From Trigonopsis variabilis (Eukaryota > Ascomycota > Trigonopsidomycetes > Trigonopsidales > Trigonopsidaceae): 64,000 nucleotides of DNA. Of the stretch, positions 42,550 through 54,667 are shown in pieces. The notes under the pieces are model-generated. The model had not been told where the DNA came from. It did not search any database and worked only from the letters and a program-made list of their open reading frames with translations. Numbering within the stretch: the first letter of the stretch is position 1; each line of letters begins with the position of its first letter. Where the stretch lies: positions 62,001 through 126,000 of the forward strand of contig PPXM03000002.1 of the NCBI GenBank assembly GCA_003707065.3, read 5' to 3'. Position numbers and translations under genes: made by a program.

Positions 42550-43379
42550 TCAAGATTTTTCTTCATTAATCACATCGACAAGCCTAGATTAATTAGAATC
42601 GAAACGAGCCACGATGCATACCAGTCAAATCCTTCAGAAATCCCATCACCACTTAATGCACAACATGGTTTTATACTCCAACTCCGATCTTTCAACCCGA
42701 CAAGCTTTAGCGCATCGGATACTTCAGCTGCAGTCATTGCATTCGGCTAATGTTAGTCTAAAGATTCCCAGCTTCATTAAGAGAGTGCTACTCACCTGGT
42801 CTTGTTTATTGGCAAAGACTAGTAGAGCAGCATGAGACAATTCATCTTCGGCCAGCATTTGATGTAATTCCTCATAACAAGTAGAGATCCGGTCTCGGTC
42901 CGTAGCGTCAACGACAAAGACGACCTGAGAGATTAGCTTCCTTATTATTCCAATGACTAACCGCTGCGGTGTCTTCATAATAGAACCTCCAATAAGGTCG
43001 AATGCTTGTCTGGCCTCCTAAATCCTTTATCGTTGTCAGCTTCGTTTATCTAAGAATCGGAGAGACCTACCCAAACATTGATTTTGAGGTTTTTATATGT
43101 CAATGTTGCCACATTGAATCCAACAGCTTGATAAAGTCAGTCAAAATCCTAATTATCGCTTACTTGGCACCGTATTCACAACTTCTCCTAGCTGAATTGT
43201 TAGATCCTGACCCTCCAGCTCCTTACCTCCAGTCGATACAGAATTGTAGTTTTGCCTGCCCCATCCAATCCCAAAATTAATATCCGAGTTGGTTTGCCAC
43301 CTCCCCATATTCTCTCCCAGGCTTTACTGAAAATTTGCCCTGGATAGTCAGTTTAACTCGGACTCTCCTGCCTACCCAT
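42550..43379 (-). CDS. ARL1: ARL1, ARF-like small GTPase with eight coding exons
   Basis: Eight exons on the minus strand: 43376-43379, 43227-43339, 43164-43191, 43071-43126, 42962-43024, 42796-42924, 42622-42746 and 42550-42583. They join to 183 residues with introns of 35-49 nt. The product shows MGQIFSKAW (Gly-2 for myristoylation), [58 protein letters not shown] and a C-terminal [14 protein letters not shown]. The [15 protein letters not shown] stretch separates it from ARF1. ARL1 recruits GRIP golgins and acts at the trans-Golgi. Exon 1 contributes only four coding bases (ATGG). Only the last intron restores the conserved C-terminus. Confidence 0.95.
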
Positions 43380-43571
43380 ATCTCTAAGGACCGGTGGGCG
43401 GTGGTTGCAAAGGACCGCTTCTGTCACAGACCTCAAAGTTAGGAGCACGCTATCGTGAATGATGCTTGGTGCCTACGGATTCTGCTTATCATTCGAATAA
43501 AGACGTATAATTATACCCAACCTCTATAGTATATCTCTCTAGCATTTCATATCAGCTGCAATCAGGTTTCG

Positions 43572-44806
43572 TTACTCTATGGAGCTGTTCTTGTTCGTGT
43601 TGGAGATGGCTTCATTCTCCTTTAACTTGAGTTCCAATTGTGCTTTCCATCCCTTTTTCCTTTGTCTTTCTTCGTACACTGCCCGTGCACCCAATATTCG
43701 GTCGACTATTGTTTGGGTAGTCATATCACTATATTTATGAGGTCCCAAGGTTTCATAGAGACCAAGCTGTTTGACATAGCTATATGGATCACCATCTAGA
43801 TATGAAGAGACTTGTGTAGGGCCATGAATAACGGCCTGCACGGTCCATGGTAGGCTATGCAGAAATACCTTATCTGGACTATATGGCGCTCCTAAGATGA
43901 CATGAGAGACAAATTTGGATTGTAACACACACAATGAGCGTTCCAGAAGATTCATTATGGGGAAATTTGATCCTTTGATACTATTCACAGTTGGGTCGTC
44001 GTGGATTCCCACGACGACCACTGAATCGCGGTTATTTGCTATTTCCTGAACCAACCTAAGGAATTCTATATGGCCTGCAAAAAACAAGTCAAAGCCTCCA
44101 TCAACATAAATGACATTGATGTTCTTTTCCACGGCCGTACTTGGTTGGATTAGACAGCTTAGCCCTCCTGTCCAAACGTAGACTCCCGATCCAGGTTCCT
44201 TTCCAGTGTGATTAGACGCGTAGGCCTTGAATCTAGTCAAATTGTCGAAACCAAGGAGACCTTCTTCATTGCCTGATCTACTTATCTCGAAAGACTCCTG
44301 GTCAAAAGTCTCAGGAAACGCGTCGACAACAGGAAAATGATGATTGTGCGATCCATCCAACATCCTGCCGACTAGATCAGTCGTGGAAATATTCGGAGTC
44401 CGTTTCACTACTATGAATCGTCCTAGATCCTTGACCAACTGGTAACAATCATTGCCGTTTGCGTCAGAAGTAATATCATCACCATGCACGACATATAGAC
44501 ATCCATATCTATCCATCCACTCTGGATCAGTCACGTAGGGCGCACCAGGAATGGCCTCTGTACACCATTTGCAAGCCTCAACGGCCAACATTCTTTCATC
44601 TAAATGCATTACTACTGGTCCTTTATTGATTGATATATCTTCGTCCGAGTGTACTCCAACATAGAGCTCTTTGCCCAATTGGCGAGCCTGAAGCATCGCA
44701 CCAGCATGGCCTGGGGTTAATCAAGCTGTGTTTTGAGCATTTTACCATGATGAGTAAAATCAAAACAGCCGTCTATCCAGATCTTGTCCTGAGATGTAGC
44801 CGCCAT
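43572..44806 (-). CDS. ECT1: Ethanolamine-phosphate cytidylyltransferase
   Basis: Exon 1 (44746-44806) and exon 2 (43572-44710), split by a 35-nt intron, give 399 residues. It makes CDP-ethanolamine in the Kennedy pathway for phosphatidylethanolamine. Two cytidylyltransferase domains are present: IWIDGCFDFTHHGHAGAM...LYVGVHSDEDI at the N-terminus with HxGH, and VIYVDGGFDLFFAGHIEFL...VVVGIHDDPTVN near 215 with AGH. RYG in the first (DRYGCLYVVHGDDI) and VHG in the second complete the sites. Length is normal. It lies 192 bp downstream of the ARL1 start on the same strand, as a tandem pair. Confidence 0.95.
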
Positions 44807-45116
44807 GCAGAAAAGTTGACCAGGAAGTCGAGCAGATGATGCCTGTCTATCGATACCGAACCTGTTGGTCGGTTTCTGTATGATCCCTTTCTAATGTTAA
44901 AAAACGCTACAGCCAGCAAAATAGCAGGCTAAGGAACGCTGCGCATGTTCGTGACTACTCTCTAACAAAATAGTCACATCAAGTAGGACTATGTTTCGTA
45001 ACAGACGTTTATAAACATATCTCTGTATACAATTCAGCGGAAGAGAATCTGGGAGACGTCTTCGCTTGATCACTGGCATTGTCGTTACACTGCTGTCTTC
45101 TCGCTAGTTTCACCTT
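44807..45116. promoter_or_regulatory. Divergent promoter region ECT1/MSY1
   Basis: A 310-bp spacer between divergent genes. No other feature is seen. Confidence 0.45.
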
Positions 45117-46646
45117 ATGGTCACTCTTAGGACCGTCCGACTAGTCCAACGCCGATTTTTCTCGGCTACTACTCGGCGGAATGGAGTTGTGGATGAATTA
45201 AAAAGTCGCGGATTAATATCCGCAGTGACAAGGTAGGTTATAGCAAGGATGGTGCTAAATATGACAAGTGACGAGTTGAGCCAATTAGCAGACAAGAGTC
45301 AATTAACGCTATATTGTGGGACTGACCCAACTGCAGCATCTCTTCACATTGGGCACATTTTGCCAATGTTGGTGTTGGTCCATTTTGGATTAGCAGGGCA
45401 TTCAATAATCGGTCTGGTAAGAGAGTCAATGCAAATAGTTGACTAACTGTAAGGTTGGTGATGCGACAGTACGGGTTGGCGATCCCAGTGGACGGAAAGA
45501 CGAGAGAAAACATCAACAAAGGCTGCAGATAGAGTCAAATATTGTCAAGATTACTGGCCAGATCGAGACTTTTTTTCTGAACGCCAAAAACTATGCACAG
45601 AGCAAAGGACTAGAATTTAAAGGAAGCTATAGGTGTGCACATAATTATTCATGGTGGAAAGATGTCAAATTATTGGATTTTCTGGCATCTTACGGCCCTT
45701 ATTTTCGAGTGTCTCAAATGATGGCTAGAGACAGTGTTAGAAGCCGATTGGCCAGTGACTCCGGACTTGGCTATCACGAGCTGACTTATCAATTGCTCCA
45801 GGCATACGATTTCTATCACCTTCACTCAGCTGAGAATTGTCAGGTTCAAGTTGGAGGTAACGATCAATGGGGCAATATCACGGCCGGGGTTGACTTGATC
45901 TCTCGCGTTGATCCCAAGAAACCTTCATTTGGTATTACGTGCCCATTATTGACTTCTTCAACCGGAGAAAAACTAGGAAAATCAGCTGGTAACGCTGTTT
46001 GGATTGATCGGCAGCTAACGTCTCCATTTGAACTCTACCAGGTAGGTTATTAGCCAGTTCTCGTCTAACCCGCTTTAGTATTTTGTCCGTCTAGACGATG
46101 CTTCTATAAATAACTTACTCAAAACCCTAACATTACTTCCTATAGATGAAATCGCGCACATAATGACCGCTCATACAGAGAAACCCGAATTGCGTCAAGC
46201 TCAGAAGACTCTCGCTCACGAGGTCGTTCACCTCATCCATGGACTTCCCGCTGCTTTGCAGGCAGGGCTGATTTCTTCGATGCTCTATGACAGAAGAGAT
46301 TCTCTCGGCCATCTTTCAGCACAGTACATCATCGATACTTTTGATGGCGATGCTCATCTACAGCATCTACCGCGCGATCTAATAGTTGGCAAGAAAGTGA
46401 CCCAGGTCCTAAGACTAGCCGGAAAAGGATCTCAAAGTATGGCTCTTTTCGGTAGTAGAAAAACTAACAATAGAATCAATAGATAGAATGGTGACTGGCG
46501 GTGGGGTGTACTTGGGTACTCATCTCGAACCAATTGATAAGGACCGCACGGTACAAGATTCTGACCTCGTCGACGACCGCGTCCTTTTCATTCGACTGGG
46601 CAAGAAAGATATATGTGTGATTGATTGCATGAACGAATCAGCATGA
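45117..46646 (+). CDS. MSY1: Mitochondrial tyrosyl-tRNA synthetase
   Basis: Exons 45117-45232, 45269-45416, 45454-46041, 46079-46436 and 46474-46646 give 460 residues; introns are 36-37 nt. A presequence (MVTLRTVRLVQRRFFSATTR) precedes the class I catalytic core: LYCGTDPTAASLHIGHILPM (HIGH), RVGDPSGRKDER, YHELTYQLLQAYDF, QVQVGGNDQWGNI and GEKLGKSAGNAVW (KMSKS-like). An S4-like tail (MVTGGGVYLG) ends the protein. The final intron has two in-frame acceptors, 46473 and 46482. Bacterial-type TyrRS charges mitochondrial tRNA-Tyr. Confidence 0.95.
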
Positions 46647-46803
46647 GTCAACATGCATAAACAAGAGACACAAGTGTAAATAAAAGTCTCTGTTGTCTAC
46701 TGTGCATGTAATGTCTGCTAATAGAATGTATATAAGACTCCATACCCATAAACACATAGCTACACGTAAACTTCGTTTCGCAGTACTGTCTGGATCTCTC
46801 CGG

Positions 46804-47630
46804 TCAGTGCTCGGTATTGGACCACCCCATAGCCTTGTAGAAGTAAGGTCTCATTCTGTCCCATGTGGCACCTGGCGAATCAAGAGCGGGACGCACATCG
46901 AGGTAGAACGAAGGACTTCCATCAGGCTCATCGGGTCCGGAATAGTAGTCAATGACGTATCGAACTTGTTGAGGGTTTCCATCCTTAGGGAATCGTAAGA
47001 TGGTCCAGTCATGACGATCAAAAGGAGGCTCCATTCCATATTTCTCAGGATTGATTTTACCCAACAACTGCAAGAATCTGGCCCTAGGTGAGGGATCGTC
47101 GGGTCGGCCAGTGAATTTCAAGAGCCTCGGCTCATGTCCATACGCTTTGGAATAGGGAGCTTCCCATTGGAGGATTTCTTGCCACGCACCTTCATTGAGA
47201 AAATTGTGCACATCCACCATTGGTGTAATATGTTGAGGATCTTCATCACCTAATTTGCCTTTTCTTAGCATAGCATGGTACATTTGCTGAGGACTAGGAT
47301 ATTCCCAGTTGCCTTCGGATTCCGACTCGCCTCGCGGAATAGAAGAAACCACGCGCTCCGCAGATAAAGCCACTGTCTGACCTGGAAGAGGTTTGGAGGA
47401 TAACTCAGGCATGTTGTTTAACGGATTTATTTTCTCCCCAACCACTGGACAGGAACTCCGCTCTCTCCGACCATGATCAACTGGACACTTTGGAGCTTCC
47501 TTATGTGCCACCGGACATTTGGCACCACTCAGTAAAGGGGGTGTCTGTCCATTAGTATCATACTAGGTGATCTCCTTCTTACTTGAGAATCTGCTGCAGG
47601 ATTTGGTCCATCAGCCCAAAACCAACCCAT
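46804..47630 (-). CDS. CYC3: Cytochrome c heme lyase (holocytochrome c synthase)
   Basis: Exon 1 (47583-47630) and exon 2 (46804-47544), split by a 38-nt intron, give 262 residues. Three CPV heme-regulatory motifs lie near the start (AKCPVAHK, PKCPVDH, SSCPVVG). The conserved body has WEYPSPQQMYHAMLRKG, MVDVHNFLNEGAWQEILQWE, RLLKFTGRPDDPSPRAR, PFDRHDWTILR, VRYVIDYYSG and SFYLDVRPALDSP. The enzyme attaches heme to apocytochrome c in the intermembrane space. It could serve cytochrome c1 instead; the two paralogs are hard to tell apart here. It converges with MSY1. Confidence 0.95.
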
Positions 47631-47914
47631 GATGGTAAAGAATAAATTATAAGCCGGGTAAGCGTCGTCATGTTGACCTCGGATGCAGTTTCTGTAACAT
47701 GTTTAATTCTGATACATTGTAACGACGTATATCGCAGGACTTTTATCAGCGCGAGGGCAGGCGCTGGAAACGATTCTACCTAACGTAGCAATATATTGCT
47801 AAGTACTATGTAGTTATCTTTGTCGAAGGGTGTGAGATCTGTACTCGGGGATCTTTCCGTCGCCGTCGAGACCCGGAGCGTCAAAAGCCGGCGTAAAATA
47901 ATGCCCGCTTCATT

Positions 47915-48420
47915 ATGGACGGGTTTGAGTTCTCCATCCCTTTGTCATCAATGTCGACAAAATATCAAGAGCAAGGTCGAATGCGAAAACGCAAGCGAAA
48001 GCAACTGCGCAGGGTAAGTGAATTGGGAGCCGCAAAGTTGCACAGTCATGTCTACTTTGAGGTGTCGCGTTCAAATGCAAAACTCCAGTCTAATCTCAGG
48101 CCTCGCAAACCCGTGCGGTAACTGCATGGACCGATGATTCTGACACGGATGAAGCCCAATTACCGGACCTTTCCCCTAAATCAGTCTATACTCCTCGAGA
48201 TCTGAACCGACCAGAGACCATAATGATCCCTCTGAGGTCAGATTCGGCATCCTCTGTTTCCTCTCTAGCTTCAGATCTTTCCACATGTCAATCTACTCCC
48301 TCCAATCTGACTGATGTTTGTGAAAGAAAACAGCCTGTCAGTGCAAATGAGTCTGAGGTCCATTTGGATGCGCGCGATCCACATTTCAAGGACAACAAAG
48401 AGTCTAGCAAAGAATCTTGA
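47915..48420 (+). CDS. Short Ser-rich gene with ambiguous frame; alternative frame has a CDCA7-like CHQCRQ motif
   Basis: Exons 47915-48013 and 48100-48420 (86-nt intron) join at phase 0 to 139 residues: a basic N-terminus (RMRKRKRKQLRR) and a Ser/Asp-rich acidic rest (AWTDDSDTDEAQLPDLSPK, SDSASSVSSLASDLS). The same first exon in another frame, from ATG 47901, reads SLCHQCRQNIKSKVECENAS, which strikingly resembles the start of the CDCA7-type zinc finger (CHQCRQ at 47943-47960). I found no downstream exon with the rest of that finger. The true product is undecided and the gene may be a fragment. Confidence 0.45.
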
Positions 48421-48851
48421 ACTTCCTAGGCAACATCATTGCCCAGTAGGATCATTTCACGGGTTGGACACTAGTTGTTCACTCATCTACTCTGCACCGA
48501 TATTAACCTTTATCCATGACGGCCAATATTCGCCTATGTGTCAAGGGGTTTCAGGCCATCCGAAACTAAAGTGACGGTCGCTGCGACTCCGATGAAATCA
48601 TGGGTGCTTCGCCGTTCTGTCGGTTCCCCTAGAGAGGTCACCGGTAGAGCAATAACATTTAATATTGTTCGCAACAGGAATGACAAGCTTAGATTGGCAG
48701 TAATGTACGGAAGCGGTTCGACTAGATTTGTCTCTTGATCAAGCCATACTGACGTAGTCGGTATTGGCCCCTGGCACGTGTGGTCGCACGTGACTGCTAC
48801 AAAAGATTTTCCTGACTCATTCTCCAGAAGATCCTAACTAATTACCGCACG
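48421..48851. promoter_or_regulatory. Upstream region of DAHP synthase with paired E-boxes
   Basis: No gene is supported in these 430 bp. Two CACGTG cores (48775-48780 and 48787-48792) sit 12 bp apart, about 60-75 bp before the DAHP synthase ATG. Confidence 0.5.
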
Positions 48852-49997
<1,146 letters not shown>

Positions 49998-50156
49998 GTA
50001 ACATAAAAAGGTGAACAGGTGAACAATATAACACGTAAGCCTCTTTTTTCCTATATATTTTACGCGACATTGTAAGCCTAGATGATGAGACTGGGCATGT
50101 ACGACAATAGAGTGATGTCTTGTCTGCATAAGTTCGCACCGCGATTCCTATATACA

Positions 50157-51111
50157 CTAATTTCGCAGACGTTTGCTGAAGGCCTCAAATAATCGTTCCT
50201 TCTCGGCTTCACTGACGTGACTATTTGGCCGTCGAGTAGCCTCGGTCCGGTCTGCAAGACTCTTTCGAGCAGCCAGTTCCCGCTCTTTCTGTGCTCGACT
50301 AAATGGTCGTTTCTTTTCAAGTACTGTGATATTAGGAGCTTCTACCGCCCATTGGAGCTTCAACGCTTCAAGATCGATGGCTCTAGGAGCAGTGGGAGTT
50401 TTGGCGAGGGACCGGCGATAATTCTCCAGGAAAAAGGCACATATGTCCTTAACTGCACGGGAACGAGTAATAAACGGGTCCAACACAGTAACCCCTGTGA
50501 ATTGCGAGCACCTTTTACAGAAATTGAATCGCTCCTGAACATCTGTCAGAGGTAGATCAAACCAGTTCTCGGGAAGTCCTACATTTGCCGCCTTGAAAGA
50601 TTCCAACGCATCAGCAAATGGATCATTAACTCCGTGCAAGTTCTTTCTCGTGGATGTGTCAAGTTTAAGTGGCTGTTCGGGAACGTTAGGAGTAAATAGA
50701 TCGAGCTTTTCCGCTACCACCAATTTAACTGCAGCTTCTAAATCATCGGGATTGTTGATAGGCGTAAACCGTCTCCAGCTGTCGGTCAGTTAGATCAAGC
50801 TGGTATGATACATACGCTTCTAGAACCAAGGTCGAAGGCTTCTTGGTATATTCGTAGGTTCCAATCACTCTAATTCCTTTAAGATTGTCTCCACTCTCTT
50901 GCTCTCCCCCCTCAGATGGCTGGCTCGTTTCAACTAGACCCTCTTCTTCTTGCTCCTTGGGTTCAGGTTGTGACTTGGATTTCCGTAGCCACTTGTTCAA
51001 CGAGAAATTGAAGGAGGGAAGAAAATCTGATGCATGCCGAGTCGAAACAAAATATAAATATGGAGACCGTTGAGATATCCGCCTGACGGATATCCGGGCC
51101 GCTGAGAGCAT
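50157..51111 (-). CDS. mL50-like mitochondrial ribosomal protein
   Basis: Exon 1 (50816-51111) and exon 2 (50157-50778), split by a 37-nt intron, give 305 residues. A presequence (MLSAARISVRRISQRSPYLY) is followed by an acidic stretch, then LVLEAWRRFTPINNPDDLEAAVKLVV. The block LPLTDVQERFNFCKRCSQFTGVTVLDPFITRSRAVKDICAFF resembles mL50 of the mitochondrial large subunit. A basic C-terminal helix (FSRAQKERELAARKSL) could bind rRNA. The assignment rests on pattern, not close identity. It diverges from the DUF2458 gene over a 148-bp promoter. Confidence 0.65.
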
Positions 51112-51259
51112 TAGAAAATTTGACGGTTGACTGTGCGCTGGTCTTGCTAGCAACGGCAGCTAACGTGCTAGTTAGAATTACTACACCGCTGAGTACGCTG
51201 GCGGGCTTGGGCAATCTGGGTAGCAACCACATCTGACTCGGCAGAGGTATAGCAAAGAA

Positions 51260-51799
51260 ATGTCAGACAGACTAGCGGATATTCTATCCCAGCTTCAGGG
51301 ACTTGCAATCAAAGAGTATGGTCCAGCTCTGAGGTACACAGTCAAGTATATTTTGAACGAGCCCGAGAAGGTGCGCCGGCTGGCTAAGATGAAAGAGGAG
51401 CAGGATCAGCATGAAAAAGAATGGTGCGTATAATTTTAGAAAGGCAATTGATCTCAGACTAGGTATCAAGGAAGATTAGATCTTATTCGACACCATGAGA
51501 ATCATAAATCTACGGGGAAAGCCTTGGAATCTGTGCTGGCAACGGTTCTGGGTGAACAAGTGACGATTGATGATGAAGAGGCACATGCGACAGCATTAAA
51601 AGATTACGACAACAAGATTTGGAGAGCGCAGGCAGAGATGGTTAGACATATGGAAAGTCAGTTGTCCGATCTGGGTTTTCCATTCTACTCCAGTGTCCCT
51701 GAGTTACCAAAAGGACAATTACAAAAAATGAGAAGAAGACTATTGGGATTCATATATGATTATCTTAGCTGTCCAACTTCTTTTCCGGCAATAGATTGA
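51260..51799 (+). CDS. DUF2458-family protein
   Basis: Exons 51260-51423 and 51463-51799 (39-nt intron) give 166 residues. The frame is highly helical and charged: LADILSQLQGLAIKEYGPAL, VRRLAKMKEEQDQHEKEW, then KIWRAQAEMVRHMESQLSDLGFPFYS, which matches the C-terminal signature of the fungal DUF2458 family (W-x-A-x3-M, LG-PF). Function is unknown. It converges with YIP1, with 25 bp between the stop codons. Confidence 0.75.
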
Positions 51800-51824
51800 G
51801 ACAGGTTGTCGGCTTTAGAATAAC

Positions 51825-52666
51825 TCAACTTTTGACGATCGACTTATCGACGAATAATGACATGATTGCAAAGACAGAATAAAATAGAAACAGCGGATAG
51901 GCGACCAACGGTCTCATTTCTGACAAAGAAAGAACGGTGACAAAGATACCTGAAGCCGAGTAGGTGCACCAAGCAACGGATAAAGCCGACATGATGAACC
52001 GAAAAGAAGGACTGTCATGTTAATACATTTTGCGTTTAGAGCAGTGCTCACCTTGGAATCACCAAAGTCAATGAGCTGACGACCACCAATGGAAGCAAGC
52101 AATAACCAAGGACGCTAGCCGTTCGAGTCAAAACAGTTCCCTGGGCAGCCATCATATTCAAAATTGCATGTAATGACACTGTTCCTAAGACAGCCACTCC
52201 ATAAATATAACCGAAATGAGATTTTCCTGACTAGAACAGGTTAGTTCTGCGGATGATCCATCTGACCTACCAATAATAACGTAATACCAAACAATAAACA
52301 AAATAGTACTGGACCCGCCAGATCACTATCATCCATGATGTGTTGATCTATCCGCCCTAGCGGGTTTAGCACAGTCAGCGTTTTCTCCTTAATATGACCG
52401 AAATTGATTCCCAGCTCTGTCATAAGTTATTGATCAAACTATCAAGTCTCACCGTCCAACAGGGAAGCTTCGTCCGCATAGCCTCCCGTCCCAAACGCGG
52501 CTAGTATCCCACCAGGTAATCGTTCCCGTTCTTGGTCATAAAATCCAGGCTGGTTCCTTTTGCTAGCATTCCAGCTAGAATCACCACTATTTGACTGATT
52601 CAAATCATAATTTGACGAATAGAATTGAAGATTGCTCGGTTGCTGGCCGTACCCAGGCGTATACAT
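51825..52666 (-). CDS. YIP1: YIP1/YIPF5 Golgi membrane protein
   Basis: Exons 52453-52666, 52271-52416, 52052-52230 and 51825-52011 (introns 36, 40 and 40 nt) give 241 residues. A Gln/Ser/Tyr-rich cytosolic head leads to [36 protein letters not shown], the family signature. Five hydrophobic segments follow: [73 protein letters not shown] and [22 protein letters not shown]1 binds Ypt/Rab GTPases and supports COPII vesicle formation and Golgi traffic. All splice phases agree. Confidence 0.95.
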
Positions 52667-52900
52667 GAGAAGGGGGTGTCGTCAGTCGTTGCCAGGCTGT
52701 AGAGATGCTTCACGAGATGCTACATGGTGCTTACGCTTAATGCCAAAAAAAGTCTTTAGTTATACCATCTACCACGACCACTGTGGCTAAAATGCCTGCC
52801 TAATTCAGTTTATGACAGAGTCTGAAACTATGATATTCATTTTCTAGGTAATATCGACAACTAAATTTTGCTCTCGTCCCCCTAAAACTTCATGACTAGC

Positions 52901-54454
52901 TCAATTCCCATTCGGTTCTGACTTTGGAGGTATACCTCCAATGACACTGAATTGGCCTCCAGCACCAGCATATTTCATCAAAACGTCTCTTGTAGCAGTG
53001 TTCTCAATTCTGGTAGGCACCTTAATGTCTTCACCTTCGGGACCTTGGCCAACTTGATAGGTTTCGCCAAAACCCCATGACCACGTAGTGCCATCGGTAC
53101 AGATAGCGATATTATGATGACTGCCGCATGCAGCAGTTTTTACTGGAGGTATGCCACCAACTTTTGTTGGTAAAGGAATGCATCGAGCTCGGCCTTGAGA
53201 ATCTTTAATAGTATTTTCGGGAAGATCTGCTTCAGCAATTCCGGTTTCGTAGGAATCGTTTCTACCCCATGTGTATAGCGTTCCATCTCTCGAAATAGCT
53301 AACGAGTGGTGCTCACCTCCGGTGATAAAGACGATGTCCAGGCCGTCCAATGCATCGACATATGTAGGGGAACTGATGACAGAGCCATCTCCTGCAGCTA
53401 TTGGAAGACCGCACTGACCAAACTGATTCAACCCCCATGCCAAAACACGCTTCTCTGCAGTGATGGCAAAAGAATGATATTCCCCAGAGCCAACCCCTAT
53501 GATATTCCGTAATCCAAACTCTCTAGGCTCTAAACTTTGCATCCTTGTTCGTTCAACTATCCGACGTCCCAATTGGAACTGCTGTCCATTTCCCCAAGCA
53601 AAGACTTTTCCATAGGTTGATAAGGCAAGAATATGATCTTTTCCCGATGCCAACTGGCAGATATCACTTAATTTTGAAATTGCCGTGGGGACTTTCTGAA
53701 ATAGAGTTCCTTCACTAAAACCCATTAAGCCTTCATTGCATCGAAATGTACCCCACGCCCAAACATGACCAGTGCTAGTTAAGGCCACAGACAAGTTATC
53801 GGTTGCAGTAACTTTGACGATATCTTTAGGCAATCCTTCACACATGGCCGGTGTGCTTTCTTTTGGATTCAAGTCTCCGTCATCGTCATCATCCGAGGCA
53901 TCGATATCTTTAAGTTGCTCAGCTCCGCTAGTGTCACGAGCCAAAACGAAATGATCGTTGCATCCCCATGACCATACTTGTCCTTGGTAATCAATTGCCA
54001 ACGTATGGGCACCTCCCACAGCGAAATCGACAATTCCCACCTTTTCTCGGTCCAAAAAAGGATTCAACCGAGGACGCTTGACTTCTTTATTCTTAGCTAA
54101 TGGTCCTAATCCTAATTCTGCCATTGAGCCCGATCCAAAGACGTAAATATTCAACCGTTCTTCGTTCAGTCGGGCAACGTCATTAATGGGACTCAACTTC
54201 CGACGTGTACTCACACTCGGAGTTCTTCGATGTCCTCTTTCGGCCTTGATTCGTTTACTGGGTCTCTCATCATCGGATCCAGATCGCTTGGCCATTGGAA
54301 AAGTTTGTGGTGATGCAGATCTGAGAATGGGGTCTGAGAAGGCGTAGTTGTCATACCGCACTACATCATGGACACTAGTGACGGTGGAAAGTGTTTGAGC
54401 CTGTCTTTGTCTGAATTTGAATGTCATAACACGCCAAGCCACCCAGACTTTCAT
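52901..54454 (-). CDS. SRM1: RCC1/SRM1, Ran guanine-nucleotide exchange factor
   Basis: Seven RCC1 blades are recognisable, with repeated units such as GGAHTLAIDYQGQVWSWGCND, TDNLSVALTSTGHVWAWGTF, GKDHILALSTYGKVFAWGNG, GEYHSFAITAEKRVLAWGLN, GEHHSLAISRDGTLYTWGRN and GSHHNIAICTDGTTWSWGFG. An N-terminal basic tail (KRSGSDDERPSKRIK) supplies a nuclear signal. An Asp-rich insert (DASDDDDDGD) lies between blades 1 and 2. From ATG 54454 the product is 517 residues; the internal Met at 54295 (MAKRSGSDD) gives about 464, closer to yeast SRM1, and may be the real start. It loads Ran with GTP on chromatin. Confidence 0.95.
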   Translation of the reverse strand: MKVWVAWRVMTFKFRQRQAQTLSTVTSVHDVVRYDNYAFSDPILRSASPQTFPMAKRSGSDDERPSKRIKAERGHRRTPSVSTRRKLSPINDVARLNEERLNIYVFGSGSMAELGLGPLAKNKEVKRPRLNPFLDREKVGIVDFAVGGAHTLAIDYQGQVWSWGCNDHFVLARDTSGAEQLKDIDASDDDDDGDLNPKESTPAMCEGLPKDIVKVTATDNLSVALTSTGHVWAWGTFRCNEGLMGFSEGTLFQKVPTAISKLSDICQLASGKDHILALSTYGKVFAWGNGQQFQLGRRIVERTRMQSLEPREFGLRNIIGVGSGEYHSFAITAEKRVLAWGLNQFGQCGLPIAAGDGSVISSPTYVDALDGLDIVFITGGEHHSLAISRDGTLYTWGRNDSYETGIAEADLPENTIKDSQGRARCIPLPTKVGGIPPVKTAACGSHHNIAICTDGTTWSWGFGETYQVGQGPEGEDIKVPTRIENTATRDVLMKYAGAGGQFSVIGGIPPKSEPNGN

Positions 54455-54667
54455 TGAACACTTTATAATAATTCAATATAATTGCGTATAAAATGATACA
54501 GATTTTTTGACAATGAGACCAGCTCTACATTGGTCAACTGAGGGCTACTAACGTAACTGACTCGGTTGTCACAGCGGCAGCAGCAAACTGAGAATATTCA
54601 AGTCATATCATAATTTATCTCCTATTACATGCCTGTTCCTATTTTGTAGCCAAGACCTCTACGGTCT

